Shown: positions 26,732 through 38,569, numbered from the stretch's first letter. The stretch is 64,000 nucleotides of DNA from Sedimenticola hydrogenitrophicus (GCF_029017505.1 NZ_JAQGEI010000006.1:1-64000); one strand, 5' to 3'. Translations and numbers: made by a program. Notes: generated by a model from the letters alone, not told the origin.

Positions 26732-27865
26732 TCAGGCATAGTCATCGACCAGTGCACTGGCGGTCAGGGTACCGACAGGGTCGATTTCTGCCTGCGCGTT
26801 GTCGTCATCGCCGCCGGGTTGCCCGGGAACCGAAAAGTTGTTCCCGTCTCCCGTAGCCGCCTGCTGAAACAGATCCGCACCGCTCGCCCGATCGCCGCTA
26901 TCACGCTGCCCCACATCCACATTGACCAGTTGCAGGTTACTATCGGCAAACATCTCACGCAGTCGGGGAATCGCCGCTTCAAGCGCCTCTTTGACAGCCG
27001 CGTTCTGTGCCAGGAAGCTGACACTGGTCTGGTCATTCTGGATCGAGACCTGGATATCGATGGGGCCGAGATGGCGCGGCGTGATATGCACCGATGCCTG
27101 CTGCAGCTGATTTCCCACCATCCACATGACCCGGTTACTGAGCAGGTTATCCCACCCCTTCGTGCCGGTGGGGAGCTGAATGGCCGGGGGAGTGAACACC
27201 TCCGATCGCCGGGCCGATAGCTGCTCGAGCCCGGAGGCCACCGCCGACAGCGGGCTCGCTGTCGTCTGGCCATCGCCCTTCAACAGGCCCACCGGGAGTT
27301 CACCGGCGACCAACACCGGTTTAAATCCCGCACCCTCGACGGGCAGATCAACCTTTCCCAGCAACTGTGCCGCCGGGTTATCCGGCGTCGGATTGAACGC
27401 CCGTCCGCCCGACTCCGATGCGCCATTCGCCGACAGGCCGCCGCCCCCTTGTCGCAGCAGCATGGCTCTCAGGTCCGCCACCGTTAAGGCAGCACCGGAC
27501 CCGGCCTGCCCACCAAACGTGGCGGCAATCTCTTCTCCCACCCCGTCGGTGCCGGCCAGTTGAAGCATCCACTGTAACAACGAAAGGTTGCCCGGTGCGT
27601 TGGCAGGATCGGCAATTTCTGCCGACAACGGCAAACCGTTGCCACTCTCAAGCAGGGACTCAAGCTGGCTGAGTTGCTCGGGCGGCAACAGCTCCTGAAG
27701 CCTGGCCATACCTTCGGGCGTCAATCGCTGTGCGGAAATGATCGCTTTGAAATCCGCCAGACCGCCCTGTCCCGAGGCGCTAGCCGAACCGCCCGACCGA
27801 CTGCTGCCCGCCGAAGCAGGCTGTAGAGAGGCAACCATATTTGACCCCGATACCGCACTATTCAC
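26732..27865 (-). CDS. fliK: Flagellar hook-length control protein FliK-like
   Basis: 377 aa. FliK measures hook length and switches export to filament subunits. The variable Gly/Ser-rich N-terminal and central parts are typical; the conserved C-terminal FliK domain is visible at about residues 235-315 (NRVMWMVGNQLQQASVHITP, LGPIDIQVSI, VKEALEAAIPRLREMF). GTG at 27865 is the start, with GGGAG upstream. No other flagellar gene is within the window, so it is either a detached fliK or a FliK-like secretion ruler. Confidence 0.85.
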   Translation of the reverse strand: MNSAVSGSNMVASLQPASAGSSRSGGSASASGQGGLADFKAIISAQRLTPEGMARLQELLPPEQLSQLESLLESGNGLPLSAEIADPANAPGNLSLLQWMLQLAGTDGVGEEIAATFGGQAGSGAALTVADLRAMLLRQGGGGLSANGASESGGRAFNPTPDNPAAQLLGKVDLPVEGAGFKPVLVAGELPVGLLKGDGQTTASPLSAVASGLEQLSARRSEVFTPPAIQLPTGTKGWDNLLSNRVMWMVGNQLQQASVHITPRHLGPIDIQVSIQNDQTSVSFLAQNAAVKEALEAAIPRLREMFADSNLQLVNVDVGQRDSGDRASGADLFQQAATGDGNNFSVPGQPGGDDDNAQAEIDPVGTLTASALVDDYA

Positions 27866-28023
27866 AAATCACTCCCGGCCTGTGCTGAATGGACTGAAAT
27901 GTCAAAAGCAGTAACTGTGCCAACGGAATTGGATCGTGGGGTGGGGTCGACGTCATCTAACTCTGAGTGGGGCGATCCACTCTCACAAGCAGTTGCGTGT
28001 TTAGATGGCGTGGCCCTGGGGGG

Positions 28024-28509
28024 TTATTCGAGAAAGTCGCGCTTTTCCGCCCTTCGCCAGTCAGCCGAGACCACACGCCACGCATCCTGTTCCAGGATCA
28101 GCATCAGCTCCAGCCGGATCAGGTCGGCCCGGATGGAGAGCAGCTGCGAAGCGGTGGTGACGGGTTGCCCGGCGACCGCTACGAACAGCGTGACCTCGGC
28201 CTGGCGCTGTTCGTCACCAGGGCCGGTCAGCTCCAGGCGACTCACCTGAGTCAGCAAATGGATCGATTGATGAGTGACAAAATAGCCGGCCAACAGACGC
28301 ATGACCGCCTGTTTGTCCGGGGCGGCAGTGCCGCTGAAGGACTCCGACAGGAGCGGGGCAACCGCCGACAGGGAACGGGACTCCACGGCCTGCTCCGCGC
28401 TATCGAGCAGTTGTCGGACCTGCTCCTCCGGGGTCGTCCGCCCCCCGCCGCACGCATACAGCAGGGGGAGAACCAGCAGCAGTGGAGCGAGCAGACGCAA
28501 GGCGCGCAT
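28024..28509 (-). CDS. Predicted lipoprotein with NTF2-like fold
   Basis: 161 aa. Start MRALRLLAPLLLVLPLLYACGGG gives a lipoprotein signal with lipobox LLYAC. The remainder is alpha+beta with ELTGPGDEQRQAEVTLFVAV and VWRVVSADWRR-like features that recall small NTF2-like proteins (about residues 27-160). Downstream of dapB by 34 bases, so possibly cotranscribed. Specific function unknown. Confidence 0.75.
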   Translation of the reverse strand: MRALRLLAPLLLVLPLLYACGGGRTTPEEQVRQLLDSAEQAVESRSLSAVAPLLSESFSGTAAPDKQAVMRLLAGYFVTHQSIHLLTQVSRLELTGPGDEQRQAEVTLFVAVAGQPVTTASQLLSIRADLIRLELMLILEQDAWRVVSADWRRAEKRDFLE

Positions 28510-28543
28510 TACCCCTTGAGCGCCCGATCTGGGGAGTTCAGCT

Positions 28544-30543
<2,000 letters not shown>

Positions 30544-30661
30544 ATTCGATCTACTTTGTAAACCGCCAAAGCGCGAGGGTATGCAGGGACTTTCCAGCCC
30601 CTCCATACCAACGCGCCTCGGCTATCAATTATCAGACGGTCAGGCCGTCCACAGGTTATCG

Positions 30662-32602
30662 TTACTTGTCCTCTTTGACCTCTTCGAACTCCGCGTCGAC
30701 GACGTCGTCGTCCTTGCCTGCCGACTTGGACTTGGCACCGCTGTCGGCGGATCCGGCCGCCGCGGCGGCTTCGTCACTACCCTTCTGGGCATAGAGCCGC
30801 TCCGCCATCTTGGCCGAGGCATCGGTCAGGGTCTTGGTCTTGGCCTCGATCGCCTCCTTGTCGTCGCCCTTGATGGCCTCTTCCAGCTCCTTGATCGCGG
30901 CGTCAATGGAATCCTTTTCCCCCGCTTCCAGCTTCTCCTCACCCAGTTCGTCCATCGACTTGCGGATGGCGTGGATCATGTTGTCCGCCTGGTTGCGCGC
31001 CTGGACCAGCTCGTTGAACTTGCGGTCCTCATCGGCGTGCGCCTCGGCGTCCTTGATCATCCGGTCCACCTCATCATCGCTCAGACCGGAGGAGGCCTTG
31101 ATGATGATCGACTGCTCCTTGTTGGTGGCCTTGTCCTTGGCGGAGACATTGAGGATACCGTTGGCGTCGATATCGAAGCTCACCGCGATCTGCGGCATGC
31201 CCCGTGGCGCCGGAGGGATATCGGTCAGGTCGAAACGGCCCAGCGACTTGTTGGCACTGGCCTGTTCGCGTTCACCCTGCAACACATGCACGGTCACCGC
31301 GGTCTGGTTGTCATCGGCAGTCGAGAATACCTGACTGGCGTTGGTCGGGATAGTGGTGTTCTTCTCGATCAGCTTGGTCATCACGCCGCCCATGGTCTCG
31401 ATACCGAGGGACAGGGGCGTCACATCCAGCAGCAGCACATCCTTCACCTCGCCACCCAGCACACCGCCCTGAATGGCCGCGCCGATGGCCACCGCCTCGT
31501 CCGGGTTGACATCGCGCCGGGGGGTCTTGCCAAAGAACTCTTCGACCGTGGCCTGGACCTTGGGCATACGGGTCTGTCCACCGACCAGGATCACCTCATC
31601 GATCTCGGAGGCGCTCAGTCCCGCATCGTTCAGTGCCGTGCGGCAGGGGGCGATGGTGCGGTTCACCAGATCATCCACCAGCGCCTCCAGTTTGGCGCGG
31701 GTCAGCTTGATGTTCAGGTGTTTCGGACCACTGGCATCGGCCGTGATGTAGGGCAGATTGATATCGGTCTGCTGGCCACTGGAGAGTTCGATCTTGGCCT
31801 TTTCAGCACCCTCTTTCAGGCGCTGCAGGGCCAGCGGGTCATTGCGCAGGTCGAAGCCCTGATCCTTCTTAAAGGTCTCCACCAGGTAGTCAATAATGCG
31901 CAGGTCGAAATCCTCGCCACCGAGGAAGGTGTCACCGTTGGTGGAGAGCACCTCGAACTGGTGTTCGCCGTCGATCTCGGCGATCTCGATAATGGAGATA
32001 TCGAAGGTACCGCCACCCAGATCGAATACCGCCAGCTTCTGGTCGCCGCGCTTCTTGTCCATGCCGTAGGCCAGTGCGGCGGCGGTCGGCTCATTGATGA
32101 TCCGCTTGACATCCAGTCCGGCGATACGACCGGCATCCTTGGTGGCCTGACGCTGCGAGTCGTTGAAGTAGGCCGGTACGGTTACCACCGCCTCGGTCAC
32201 CTCTTCACCCAGGTAATCCTCGGCGGTTTTCTTCATCTTCTGAAGGATCTTTGCCGAAACTTCCGGGGCGGCCATCTTCTTGCCGTTCGCCTCGACCCAG
32301 GCATCACCGTTATCCGCCTTCACGATCTTGTACGGCACCATCTCGATGTCGCGCTGCACCACGTCATCGGTAAAACGTCTGCCGATCAGACGCTTGATCG
32401 CAAACAGGGTGTTCTGGGGATTGGTCACCGCCTGCCGCTTTGCGGACTGGCCGACCAGAACCTCACCCTCACTGGTGTAGGCCACGATGGAGGGGGTTGT
32501 GCGATCGCCTTCACTGTTCTCGATAACACGGGCGCCGTCGCCATCCATCACTGCCACGCAGGAGTTGGTTGTGCCCAGATCGATTCCGATGATCTTTCCC
32601 AT
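30662..32602 (-). CDS. dnaK: Chaperone protein DnaK (Hsp70)
   Basis: Hsp70, 646 aa. ATPase domain begins [37 protein letters not shown] and [11 protein letters not shown] are visible, then the interdomain linker [13 protein letters not shown] and the substrate-binding domain, ending in the acidic [11 protein letters not shown] tail. Middle of the hrcA-grpE-dnaK-dnaJ cluster. Expected to be heat-induced through HrcA/CIRCE and possibly RpoH. Confidence 0.98.
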   Translation of the reverse strand: MGKIIGIDLGTTNSCVAVMDGDGARVIENSEGDRTTPSIVAYTSEGEVLVGQSAKRQAVTNPQNTLFAIKRLIGRRFTDDVVQRDIEMVPYKIVKADNGDAWVEANGKKMAAPEVSAKILQKMKKTAEDYLGEEVTEAVVTVPAYFNDSQRQATKDAGRIAGLDVKRIINEPTAAALAYGMDKKRGDQKLAVFDLGGGTFDISIIEIAEIDGEHQFEVLSTNGDTFLGGEDFDLRIIDYLVETFKKDQGFDLRNDPLALQRLKEGAEKAKIELSSGQQTDINLPYITADASGPKHLNIKLTRAKLEALVDDLVNRTIAPCRTALNDAGLSASEIDEVILVGGQTRMPKVQATVEEFFGKTPRRDVNPDEAVAIGAAIQGGVLGGEVKDVLLLDVTPLSLGIETMGGVMTKLIEKNTTIPTNASQVFSTADDNQTAVTVHVLQGEREQASANKSLGRFDLTDIPPAPRGMPQIAVSFDIDANGILNVSAKDKATNKEQSIIIKASSGLSDDEVDRMIKDAEAHADEDRKFNELVQARNQADNMIHAIRKSMDELGEEKLEAGEKDSIDAAIKELEEAIKGDDKEAIEAKTKTLTDASAKMAERLYAQKGSDEAAAAAGSADSGAKSKSAGKDDDVVDAEFEEVKEDK

Positions 32603-32657
32603 TGTTTGATCTCTCCGGTTAACTGTCTGTTAGATTTAAAAATACTTGTTTACGGAT

Positions 32658-32678
32658 GTTATCCCAGATGGGGATAAC
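32658..32678 (-). promoter_or_regulatory. Intergenic hairpin between grpE and dnaK
   Basis: GTTATCCC-AGATG-GGGATAAC, a perfect 8-base stem, lies in the 92-base gap between grpE and dnaK. On the minus strand a TATTTTTAAA stretch follows. It may reduce read-through or act in mRNA processing between the two genes. Confidence 0.55.
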
Positions 32679-32694
32679 CCTCCGGTTTTCAAGG

Positions 32695-33300
32695 TCAGCC
32701 CTGTTCATCCACCTGATTGGGTGCGGCCTGGGAGACCATCACCATGGCCGGCCGCACCAGGCGGCCATTCAGGGTATATCCCTTCTGCACCACGACCACC
32801 ACGGTGTTCGGCGGCACATCGCTGCGCGGTTGCATGCCCATGGCCTGATGAAGTTCCGGATCAAAGGGCTGCCCTTCGGGGTCGATCCGCACCACGTTGA
32901 ACTTCTCCATCACATCGGCGAACAGCTTCAGGGTCAGCGCCGTCCCTTCGCGCAGGTGGTCAATGGTGGCGTTCTCGTCGTTGGCGGCCGCCAGCCCCAT
33001 TTCCATGCTGTCGCGCACCGGCAGCAGTTCGTTGACAAAGCGTTCCAGGGCGTATTTGTGCGCGTTTTCCAGCTCCCGTTCCTGCCGTTTCCGCAGATTG
33101 TCCATCTGCGCCTGGGTGCGTACCAGCTGATCCCAGTGCTCGTCCGCCTTGGACCGGGCATCTTCCAGCAGCAGGGTCAACTCTTCAGGGGTCTGCGATT
33201 CGGCTGGGGGCTGCGCCTGGCTTGACTCGACCTCGACACCGCTCTCGGCGGCCTGGTCAATCACCGCCTGATCGCCGACCTGTTCCTGATCTTTGCTCAT
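32695..33300 (-). CDS. grpE: Nucleotide exchange factor GrpE
   Basis: 201 aa from MSKDQEQVGDQAV, with AGAGGAAACAGG upstream. Acidic/Gln-rich N terminus, long coiled coil (about residues 50-110), LPVRDSMEMGL, then the C-terminal beta domain (GMQPRSDVPPNTVVVVVQKG). Releases ADP from DnaK. Confidence 0.96.
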   Translation of the reverse strand: MSKDQEQVGDQAVIDQAAESGVEVESSQAQPPAESQTPEELTLLLEDARSKADEHWDQLVRTQAQMDNLRKRQERELENAHKYALERFVNELLPVRDSMEMGLAAANDENATIDHLREGTALTLKLFADVMEKFNVVRIDPEGQPFDPELHQAMGMQPRSDVPPNTVVVVVQKGYTLNGRLVRPAMVMVSQAAPNQVDEQG

Positions 33301-33434
33301 CCTGTTTCCTCTAACCTGTTGAAGTCTGAAAATAAAACAAACAGTCACCAAGATTGGCGATCTGATTGAGAGGGTATTCCGATAATCCCCACAAACTGGG
33401 GATGGTTAAGGCCGTTTCAAGACAAAATGGCCAA

Positions 33435-34499
33435 TTATTTCGCTTTTCGCGTCTGCATGGCGGTGCTCAACAACCTGGCGGTGATGTCGACTATCGGGAT
33501 CACCCGGTCATAGGCCATGCGGGTCGGCCCCACCACCCCCAGGACCCCGGCCACCTTGCTGTCCACCTGATACGGGGCGGTGACCAGACTACACTGGTCC
33601 AGCGCCTTGTATCCCGACTCCTCGCCTATGAACAGCTGTACGCCTTCGGCCAGCATCGAGCCGTCGAGCAAATGCAGAATTTCGTTCTTCTCCGTGAAGG
33701 AATCGAACAGCTCACGAAGCTTGTTCATCTGCGAGAAATCATTGAAATCCATCAGGTTGGTCTGGCCGGCCATGACATAGTCATCGCCACTGATCTCCGG
33801 ATCGATCACCTGCTCCGCCATCTCCAGGGCCTGGGCCATGATCTGGTTCATGTCCTTGCGCGCCTGCTCCATCTCCCGCACCAACCGCTTGTGCATCTCC
33901 TCCATGGATAGCCCTGAATAGTGCTGATTCAGCATATTGGCGAACTGTACCAGCTGGGATGGCGTGTACGCCTTGCGCACATCGATCACCCGGTTATGCA
34001 CCTCCCCCTCGGTGGTCACCAGGATGGTCAGCAACCGCTTGCTGGAGAGGGGAAGAAATTCAATCTGCCTGAACGTCAGCTGCTTGCGCCGCGGGATCAT
34101 CACCAATCCGGCCATGTGAGTCAGGCTCGACAGCAGTTTCGAGGCGGACTCGACCAGTATCTTGGGATCGGCCGAGGAGTACAACCCCGTCTCCAGCTGC
34201 CTTATTTTGCCTGCCTCCAGCGGTTTCAGCGTGACCAGGGTATCGACAAACATGCGGTACCCGGAGACGGTCGGAATCCGGCCCGCCGAGGTATGCGGGG
34301 AGGAGACCAGACCCAGGTCTTCCAGATCCGCCATGACGTTGCGTATGGTGGCGGGGCTCAGATCAAGCCCGGAGTCACGGGACAGGGTGCGGGAGCCCAC
34401 CGGCTCACCGTCCTGGATATAACGTTCTATAAGGACTTTCAGCAATTGCTGGGCACGTTCGTTTACCGATAATTCACTCGACACCTTTTTAACTGTCAC
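33435..34499 (-). CDS. hrcA: Heat-inducible transcription repressor HrcA
   Basis: Represses heat-shock genes by binding CIRCE; stabilised by GroE. 354 aa from the GTG at 34499, chosen because GAGG precedes it by 6 bases; the frame extends 10 codons further. N-terminal winged helix (VNERAQQLLKVLIERYIQDG, LDLSPATIRNVMADLEDLG), and C-terminal GAF-like domain. A perfect CIRCE 58 bases upstream indicates autoregulation of the hrcA promoter. Confidence 0.95.
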   Translation of the reverse strand: MTVKKVSSELSVNERAQQLLKVLIERYIQDGEPVGSRTLSRDSGLDLSPATIRNVMADLEDLGLVSSPHTSAGRIPTVSGYRMFVDTLVTLKPLEAGKIRQLETGLYSSADPKILVESASKLLSSLTHMAGLVMIPRRKQLTFRQIEFLPLSSKRLLTILVTTEGEVHNRVIDVRKAYTPSQLVQFANMLNQHYSGLSMEEMHKRLVREMEQARKDMNQIMAQALEMAEQVIDPEISGDDYVMAGQTNLMDFNDFSQMNKLRELFDSFTEKNEILHLLDGSMLAEGVQLFIGEESGYKALDQCSLVTAPYQVDSKVAGVLGVVGPTRMAYDRVIPIVDITARLLSTAMQTRKAK

Positions 34500-34556
34500 A
34501 TCCAACCTCTGTAGTACACGTGCACCCACCGCGAGGATGCGGCAGAAAACCGCCCA

Positions 34557-34583
34557 TTAGCACTCTTGACCGCCGAGTGCTAA
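34557..34583. promoter_or_regulatory. CIRCE element (HrcA operator)
   Basis: TTAGCACTC, nine bases, GAGTGCTAA: a perfect match to the CIRCE consensus, placed just downstream of the hrcA -10 box. Confidence 0.97.
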
Positions 34584-34590
34584 CCCCTGG

Positions 34591-34619
34591 ATTATCATTT
34601 TCGCACCCGGGAGTGTCAA
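34591..34619 (-). promoter_or_regulatory. hrcA promoter, sigma-70 type
   Basis: On the minus strand, -35 TTGACA (34619-34614), 17-base spacer, -10 GATAAT (34596-34591). The CIRCE begins 7 bases after the -10, so HrcA would block initiation. Confidence 0.85.
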
Positions 34620-34960
34620 GAAACGATCCCTAAAGCGTATGCTACAGGACCACGTTATCTAAACGCGCAAATACTTGTGAGAGAGGATCTGGCTGCTTGG
34701 CCGCTCCTGGGCATCCCTGCCCTCGCGGCATTAGTGAATCCATTCACGTCATTGACGGGTGTCCGCGGCCATGGATGGCCGCGGCAAGCCCCCAGGGATG
34801 GGTTTACGGCGTCCCGGCAAGCAAGCAGGCAGATCCTCGACCTGCTCAGCGTTAGATGACGTCGTCTTGGCGTATTCTATCGGCTGGCTGGCCACGGTCA
34901 CGGAGGCCGTGCTAAGTTTCATCTCTGAATCCGCCGCTTGAATAGAAGACCAAAAAGCCC
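34620..34960. other. Intergenic region with dispersed repeat
   Basis: About 340 bases between the hrcA promoter and nadK. It carries a perfect 10-base hairpin (CCGCGGCCAT/ATGGCCGCGG, 34763-34784) followed by CCCAGGGATGGGTTT (34791-34805). This hairpin-plus-motif looks like a dispersed intergenic repeat. The nadK promoter should lie near 34860-34950. Confidence 0.55.
34763..34805. repeat. Dispersed hairpin repeat, related to an insertion in hsdR
   Basis: 10-base perfect stem followed by CCCAGGGATGGGTTT. The reverse complement of the last 15 bases matches 59443-59457 inside hsdR at 13 of 15 positions. Confidence 0.55.
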
Positions 34961-35842
34961 ATGCCTGAGAAATTTCATACGATCGGCCTGATCGGTAAAC
35001 ACGGGGATGTCGCCCCCCGCGAGGCGATCCTCGAACTGGGGAAGTTTCTGCTGGAGCGCGGCCACCGGGTGCTGCTCGAGGAGAGCACCGCCGCCCGGGT
35101 ACCGAATCATAAAATGATTGCCGCCTCGCTGGATGATCTGGGGGTCGAGTCGGACCTGGCCATTGTGGTCGGCGGTGACGGCACCCTGCTGCACACCGCG
35201 CGCAGCCTGGCCGACTATGAGGTGCCGCTACTGGGGATCAATCTCGGCCGGCTGGGTTTTCTGGCGGACATATCCCCCCGGGAGATGCTCTCCACGCTGG
35301 AGCGGATCTTCGCCGGTGAGTACCGTGAAGAGTCCCGGTTCCTGCTCAGCGCGGAGATCGACGGCGCCCATCACACCGCCTTCAACGACGTGGTGGTGCA
35401 CAAGTGGAACATCGCCCGCATGATCGAATTCGAGACCTATATCGACGGCAGCTTCGTCAATGTGCAGCGCTCCGACGGCATCATCATCGCCACCCCGACC
35501 GGCTCCACCGCCTACGCCCTCTCGGGTGGCGGCCCGCTGCTGCATACCGACCTGAATGCCGTCCTGCTGGTGCCGATCTGCCCCCACACCCTGAGCAACC
35601 GTCCGATCGTGGTGGACGGCGACAGCGAGATCGAAATTGTCGTCTGCGATCCGGCGGAGAACGTGCACCTGCGAGTCACCTGCGACGGCCAGACCAGCCT
35701 GCCACTAAAGGGCGACAGGGTCAGGATACGCAAACACGCCCATCCGGTGCGGCTGATTCACCCGGTTGACCATGATCACTTTTATATCCTGAGAACCAAA
35801 CTCGGCTGGAGTGAGCACAACACCAACCCCAAGGATAAGTAG
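34961..35842 (+). CDS. nadK: NAD kinase
   Basis: ATP-dependent phosphorylation of NAD to NADP, 293 aa as in E. coli. GGDGT motif at residues 71-75, LGINLGRLGFLADI, catalytic-site ATPTGSTAYALSGGGPLL, and HTAFNDVVVHK. Six bases before recN, the widely conserved nadK-recN pair. Confidence 0.97.
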   Translation: MPEKFHTIGLIGKHGDVAPREAILELGKFLLERGHRVLLEESTAARVPNHKMIAASLDDLGVESDLAIVVGGDGTLLHTARSLADYEVPLLGINLGRLGFLADISPREMLSTLERIFAGEYREESRFLLSAEIDGAHHTAFNDVVVHKWNIARMIEFETYIDGSFVNVQRSDGIIIATPTGSTAYALSGGGPLLHTDLNAVLLVPICPHTLSNRPIVVDGDSEIEIVVCDPAENVHLRVTCDGQTSLPLKGDRVRIRKHAHPVRLIHPVDHDHFYILRTKLGWSEHNTNPKDK

Positions 35843-35848
35843 TCCCAG

Positions 35849-37519
35849 ATGCTGCAACAGATAAACATCAAAGACCTGGCCATCGTCAGCACCCTGGAAG
35901 TCGAGCTGCAGCCCGGCATGACGGTGCTGACCGGCGAGACAGGTGCCGGCAAATCGATCCTGGTGGATGCGCTGGGACTGGTGCTGGGGGACCGTGCCGA
36001 CACCGGCATGATCCGCACCGATTGCGACCGGGCGGAGATCACCGCCCTGTTCGATACCCGGGCACTACCCGCCGTCAACCAATGGCTGGAGCAGCACACC
36101 CTGGATGACGATGGCCAGTGCATGATCCGCCGGGTCGTGCTGCGAAACGGTAGCTCCCGCGCCTTCATCAACGGCTCCCCCGCCCCACTCAAGGCGCTGC
36201 AGGAGCTGGGAGATCAACTGGTGGACATCCACGGCCAGCATGCCCACCAGTCGCTGTTGCGGCGCCCGCATCAGCGCCAGTTGCTGGACGAATACGCCGG
36301 GCATACCGCGCTGTGCCGGCAGACCGACGAGGGTTACAACGCCTGGCGCGAGGCGGAACAGCGGCTCGCCACGCTGCGAACCAGCGCCGAGGAACGGGGC
36401 GCCAGAATCGACCTGTTGCGCTACCAGATCAATGAGCTGACCACCCTCAACCTGGGGGAAAACGAGCTGGACGGGCTGCTGCAGGAACATGGGCTGCTCA
36501 GTAATGCCGGAAATATTATCGAGCGCTGCAATTTTGCCCTCGTCTGCCTGGACGACGAGGACGACGCGGCCCTCTCCCGGATCAGCCGCGCCCATGGCCA
36601 ACTGCTGGAGCTGGCCGGGGTGGACCCGGGCCTGAAGAGTGCCTGCGAGCTGCTGGACAGTGCGGGGATCCAGATCAGCGAAGCGCTCTCCTCGCTCCGC
36701 CATTACACCGACAACCTGGAACTCGACCCCGCCCGCCTGGAGCAGCTGGACCGGCGTCTGGGTGAGATCCATGACCTGGCGAGAAAATATCGCTGCAAAC
36801 CGGAGGAGATCCCGCCGCTGCTGGAACGGCTGCAGCAGGAGCTGGATCAGCTGGACCATGCCGACACCCACCTGGCCGCGCTACAGCTGCAGGTAGAGAC
36901 GCTGTGGAATACCTACCTCGGGCAGGCGAACCAGCTGAGCGAGTCGCGCCGGAGCGCCGCCCGACGTCTGGCTGAACAGGTCTCCCAGGGCATGCACTCC
37001 CTCGGCATGCCGAATGGCCTGCTGGTGGTGGAAGTGTCCGCGCTGGATGCGGAACGAGCCTCGGCCAACGGTCTGGACCAGATCGAGTTCCTGGTCAGCG
37101 CCAACCCCGGGCAACCGCCCAAGCCGCTGGCCAAGGTGGCATCGGGGGGCGAGCTCTCCCGCATCAGCCTGGCGATTCAGGTCGCCACGGCCAGTTGCAC
37201 CCAGGTGCCCACCCTGATCTTTGACGAGGTGGATGTGGGTATCGGTGGCGGCACCGCGGAGATTGTCGGACGGCTGTTGCGGCAGATCGGCAACAGCCAG
37301 CAGGTGCTCTGCGTCACCCACCTGCCCCAGGTGGCGTCCCAGGGACATCACCACCTGCGGGTCGAGAAGGGGAGCAATGGGCAGGAGACCCACACCAGCC
37401 TCGGCAGGCTGGAAGGGGATTCCCGGATAGACGAGATAGCGCGCATGCTGGGCGGGGTGGAGATCACCCCGCACACCCTGAATCACGCCCGGGAGATGGT
37501 CGAACGGATCAACGGCTAG
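35849..37519 (+). CDS. recN: DNA repair protein RecN
   Basis: SMC-like ATPase of double-strand break repair, 556 aa. Walker A TGETGAGKS at residues 28-36; coiled coils about 150-370; ABC signature ASGGELSRISLA and Walker B LIFDEVDVGIGGGTAEIVG near residues 430-470. Usually LexA-controlled, but I see no clear SOS box here. A terminator follows immediately. Confidence 0.96.
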   Translation: MLQQINIKDLAIVSTLEVELQPGMTVLTGETGAGKSILVDALGLVLGDRADTGMIRTDCDRAEITALFDTRALPAVNQWLEQHTLDDDGQCMIRRVVLRNGSSRAFINGSPAPLKALQELGDQLVDIHGQHAHQSLLRRPHQRQLLDEYAGHTALCRQTDEGYNAWREAEQRLATLRTSAEERGARIDLLRYQINELTTLNLGENELDGLLQEHGLLSNAGNIIERCNFALVCLDDEDDAALSRISRAHGQLLELAGVDPGLKSACELLDSAGIQISEALSSLRHYTDNLELDPARLEQLDRRLGEIHDLARKYRCKPEEIPPLLERLQQELDQLDHADTHLAALQLQVETLWNTYLGQANQLSESRRSAARRLAEQVSQGMHSLGMPNGLLVVEVSALDAERASANGLDQIEFLVSANPGQPPKPLAKVASGGELSRISLAIQVATASCTQVPTLIFDEVDVGIGGGTAEIVGRLLRQIGNSQQVLCVTHLPQVASQGHHHLRVEKGSNGQETHTSLGRLEGDSRIDEIARMLGGVEITPHTLNHAREMVERING

Positions 37520-37567
37520 CGGGGTCGGCGAGCGTACCCGCAACGCGGGTCAATCGCCCCTTTTTTT
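37520..37567 (+). terminator. recN terminator overlapping the fur 3' end
   Basis: Inner stem ACCCGC-AAC-GCGGGT (37536-37550) inside an outer GGGG/CCCC stem, followed by seven T's (37561-37567). The T-run is the Lys-Lys codons at the fur 3' end read from the other strand. Confidence 0.8.
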
Positions 37568-37981
37568 GCAGTCGCAGTTCTTGTCCAGGCACTTGCCGTA
37601 GATCACCAGTTCATGCTCACTGATCTGAAAACCCAGTTCCTCGGCAATTATCCGTTGGCGCTTCTCGATGGTCTCGTCGACAAACTCCTCCACCCGGCCG
37701 CAGGTGACACAGATGATGTGGTCATGGTGCTTGCCCTTGTTGAGTTCGAAAACCGAATAGCCATCCTCGAAATGGTGTTTCTCCACCAGCCCGGCCGCCT
37801 CGAACTGGGTAAGCACCCGGTAAACCGTCGCCAGGCCGATCTCCTCACCGGCCGCCAGCAGCATCTTGTAGACGTCTTCCGCGCTGACATGCCGTTCGGG
37901 GCTCGTCTCCAGCAGCTCCAGTATCTTCACCCGGGGCACCGTGACCTTCAGGCCCGCTTTTCTAATTTCCTGATCTTCCAA
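37550..37981 (-). CDS. fur: Ferric uptake regulator
   Basis: Iron-dependent repressor, 143 aa. N-terminal winged helix (LKVTVPRVKILELLE, IGLATVYRVLTQFEAAGLV), metal-binding HHFEDG and KHHDHIICVTCG, and the C-terminal cysteines CLDKNCDC. Divergent from bamE, convergent with recN. Confidence 0.97.
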   Translation of the reverse strand: MEDQEIRKAGLKVTVPRVKILELLETSPERHVSAEDVYKMLLAAGEEIGLATVYRVLTQFEAAGLVEKHHFEDGYSVFELNKGKHHDHIICVTCGRVEEFVDETIEKRQRIIAEELGFQISEHELVIYGKCLDKNCDCKKRGD

Positions 37982-38077
37982 AACAAGTCACCTCGGGTGT
38001 TTTCATACCGTGAATCAGGTATCATTCCGGTCATCTTATTAAATATAGTCAATCCCCTTACAAAGCGGAAAGAGTGA

Positions 38078-38569
38078 ATGCAAAAGCTTCTCATCTATTG
38101 GGTATGTGGCGCAAGCCTGCTGGTCACCGGCTGCTCCACCGTCAAGGACGTGAGCGACGCCATTCCCGAGGCACTGAACCGCCTGCCGCTGATCCATCGG
38201 CCGGATATCCAGCAGGGCAACGTGGTCAGCCAGGAGACGATCAACAAACTCAAACCGGGCATGTCGAAGAGCCAGGTCAACTATCTGCTGGGGACCCCGA
38301 TGCTGGTGGACGTATTCCACCAGGACCGCTGGGATTACCTCTACAGCATGAAGGTGGGGAATAAGGAAGTGACCCGGGAACGGGTCGCGCTCTTCTTCGA
38401 GGACGACCGCCTGATCAAGATCGAAGGCGACTATCGGCCCCAGCCAACCCCGGCAATCGCCGAAACCATAGCGGCGGAGGAGAGCATCATCTCGGTACCC
38501 GATTACACCGGCGACCGCAAAGGCCTGTTCTCCCGGGCGCTGGAAAGCGTCGGTATCGGTTCGGAGTGA
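38078..38569 (+). CDS. bamE: Outer membrane protein assembly factor BamE
   Basis: Lipoprotein of the BAM complex, 163 aa. Lipobox LLVTGC at residues 15-20; the BamE core is visible as LKPGMSKSQVNYLLGTPMLVDVFHQD, WDYLYS. It has a longer C-terminal tail than E. coli BamE (113 aa). Divergent from fur, as in many gammaproteobacteria. Confidence 0.95.
   Translation: MQKLLIYWVCGASLLVTGCSTVKDVSDAIPEALNRLPLIHRPDIQQGNVVSQETINKLKPGMSKSQVNYLLGTPMLVDVFHQDRWDYLYSMKVGNKEVTRERVALFFEDDRLIKIEGDYRPQPTPAIAETIAAEESIISVPDYTGDRKGLFSRALESVGIGSE

Noticed and set aside
37982-38077. Fur box between fur and bamE
   Set aside because: The TGATAC/ATCATT-like bases do not make a recognisable 19-base Fur box.
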